Positions 63,701-64,000 of a stretch of DNA of 64,000 bases are shown piece after piece. Source of the stretch: Niebla homalea (Eukaryota > Ascomycota > Lecanoromycetes > Lecanorales > Ramalinaceae); NCBI GenBank assembly GCA_019925105.1, contig JAHGAU010000032.1, forward strand, positions 682,001 to 746,000, in the 5' to 3' direction. A program made the translations under genes and the position numbers. Position 1 is the first letter of the stretch. Each line of letters opens with the position of its first letter. A model generated the notes under the pieces. That model searched no databases and was not told the origin of the DNA. It worked only from the letters and a program-made list of their open reading frames with translations.

Positions 63701-64000
63701 ATAATATTTAAAAGTTAATAAAATACGGTAAAAAATAAAGTAAGAAATTTAAATTTATTTTTAAGTTTTTACCCTTAAAAAGATTAAACGGTATAATAAT
63801 AAATACTTTTAACGGTAAAATTAAGGCTTTTAAAGGGGCGTTTTTTCCCCCGTTATTAAAAGTTAACTTAATAAATATTAACGGTACGGTATATCTTAAA
63901 TTAATAATAATAAATAAAATAATAATTTCAAAAATAATAATTAAAACGATTAATAAATTAAAAAAGGATAAACCCCCCGGACTTAACGGTATATTAAATA

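Larger units (their letters stand above)
59621..64000 (+). mobile_element. LINE copy L7 (subfamily B), cut by window end
   Basis: Starts with an unmutated ORF1 beginning ATGGCGACGAACAACGGGAC (MATNNGTPEVRND), matching L5, and is interrupted after codon 13 by the TRIM-like element at 59663-60736. ORF1 continues in mutated form, the endonuclease spans about 62,570-63,470, and the window ends in the first RT motif, KKDKPPGLNGI (family KxDKAPGPDGI). The 5' leader and left duplication cannot be defined because the 3' end is outside the window. Confidence 0.88.

Overview
This window is a graveyard of nested transposable elements from what looks like a filamentous ascomycete genome (Pezizomycotina). 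It is extremely AT-rich. Differences between repeat copies are overwhelmingly C-to-T or G-to-A on either strand, CpA is scarce and TpA is in excess, which is the signature of repeat-induced point mutation (RIP). I see no intact host gene. Nearly every recognisable reading frame is a stop-riddled remnant of a retrotransposon. The setting suggests an AT-isochore or a centromere- or telomere-proximal heterochromatic block, but I cannot tell which, and I do not name the species.

The dominant family is a Tad1-like non-LTR retrotransposon (LINE), about 5.8 kb when complete. It has an ORF1 beginning MATNKGT, an ORF2 with APE-type endonuclease and reverse transcriptase, a 3' end near GGAACGCCGGAATTAGC and an (AATC)n tail. 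I resolve nine copies or parts and give them labels used below: L1 (662-6431, +); L2 (7577-11472 plus 19562-21507, -) interrupted by L3 (11473-17629, -) with a duplicated 1.93-kb 5' unit between them; L9 (12713-13021, +, not mutated) inside L3; L4 (21695-27535, +); L5 (34615-46609, -) interrupted by L6 (39695-45487, +) and a hAT-like MITE; L8 (54846-56028, -); L7 (59621 to the window end, +). For most copies I can point to exact 11-14 bp target-site duplications (TSDs), so the order of insertion can be read. L5, L7 and L9 form a second subfamily.

Region by region: 1-7563 is unidentified mutated DNA carrying L1 and a 359-bp repeat. 7577-21507 is a single-TSD block of LINE inside LINE. 27550-31810 is a Ty3/Gypsy element with reverse transcriptase, RNase H, integrase and a chromodomain-like end. 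31914-32295 is a short TIR element. 32358-51247 is one Ty1/Copia element on the minus strand (162-bp LTRs, CTTTT TSD, half-tRNA-iMet primer site) stretched to 18.9 kb because L5 (itself carrying L6 and the MITE) and a 734-bp SINE-like element are inserted in its pol gene. 51253-59620 is unidentified mutated DNA with a second copy of the 6821 repeat, the partly unmutated L8 and a less mutated island near 57163. 59621-64000 is L7, interrupted by a GC-rich 1,074-bp TRIM-like LTR element without coding capacity.

The most informative items are the young, unmutated insertions (L9, the 5' end of L8, the start of the SINE-like element, the hAT-like MITE and the TRIM). They postdate most of the RIP or escaped it because of length, and L9 acts as a ruler: the 3' end of L5 can be derived from it almost entirely by RIP transitions. 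All domain boundaries are approximate because I read them by eye through stop codons.
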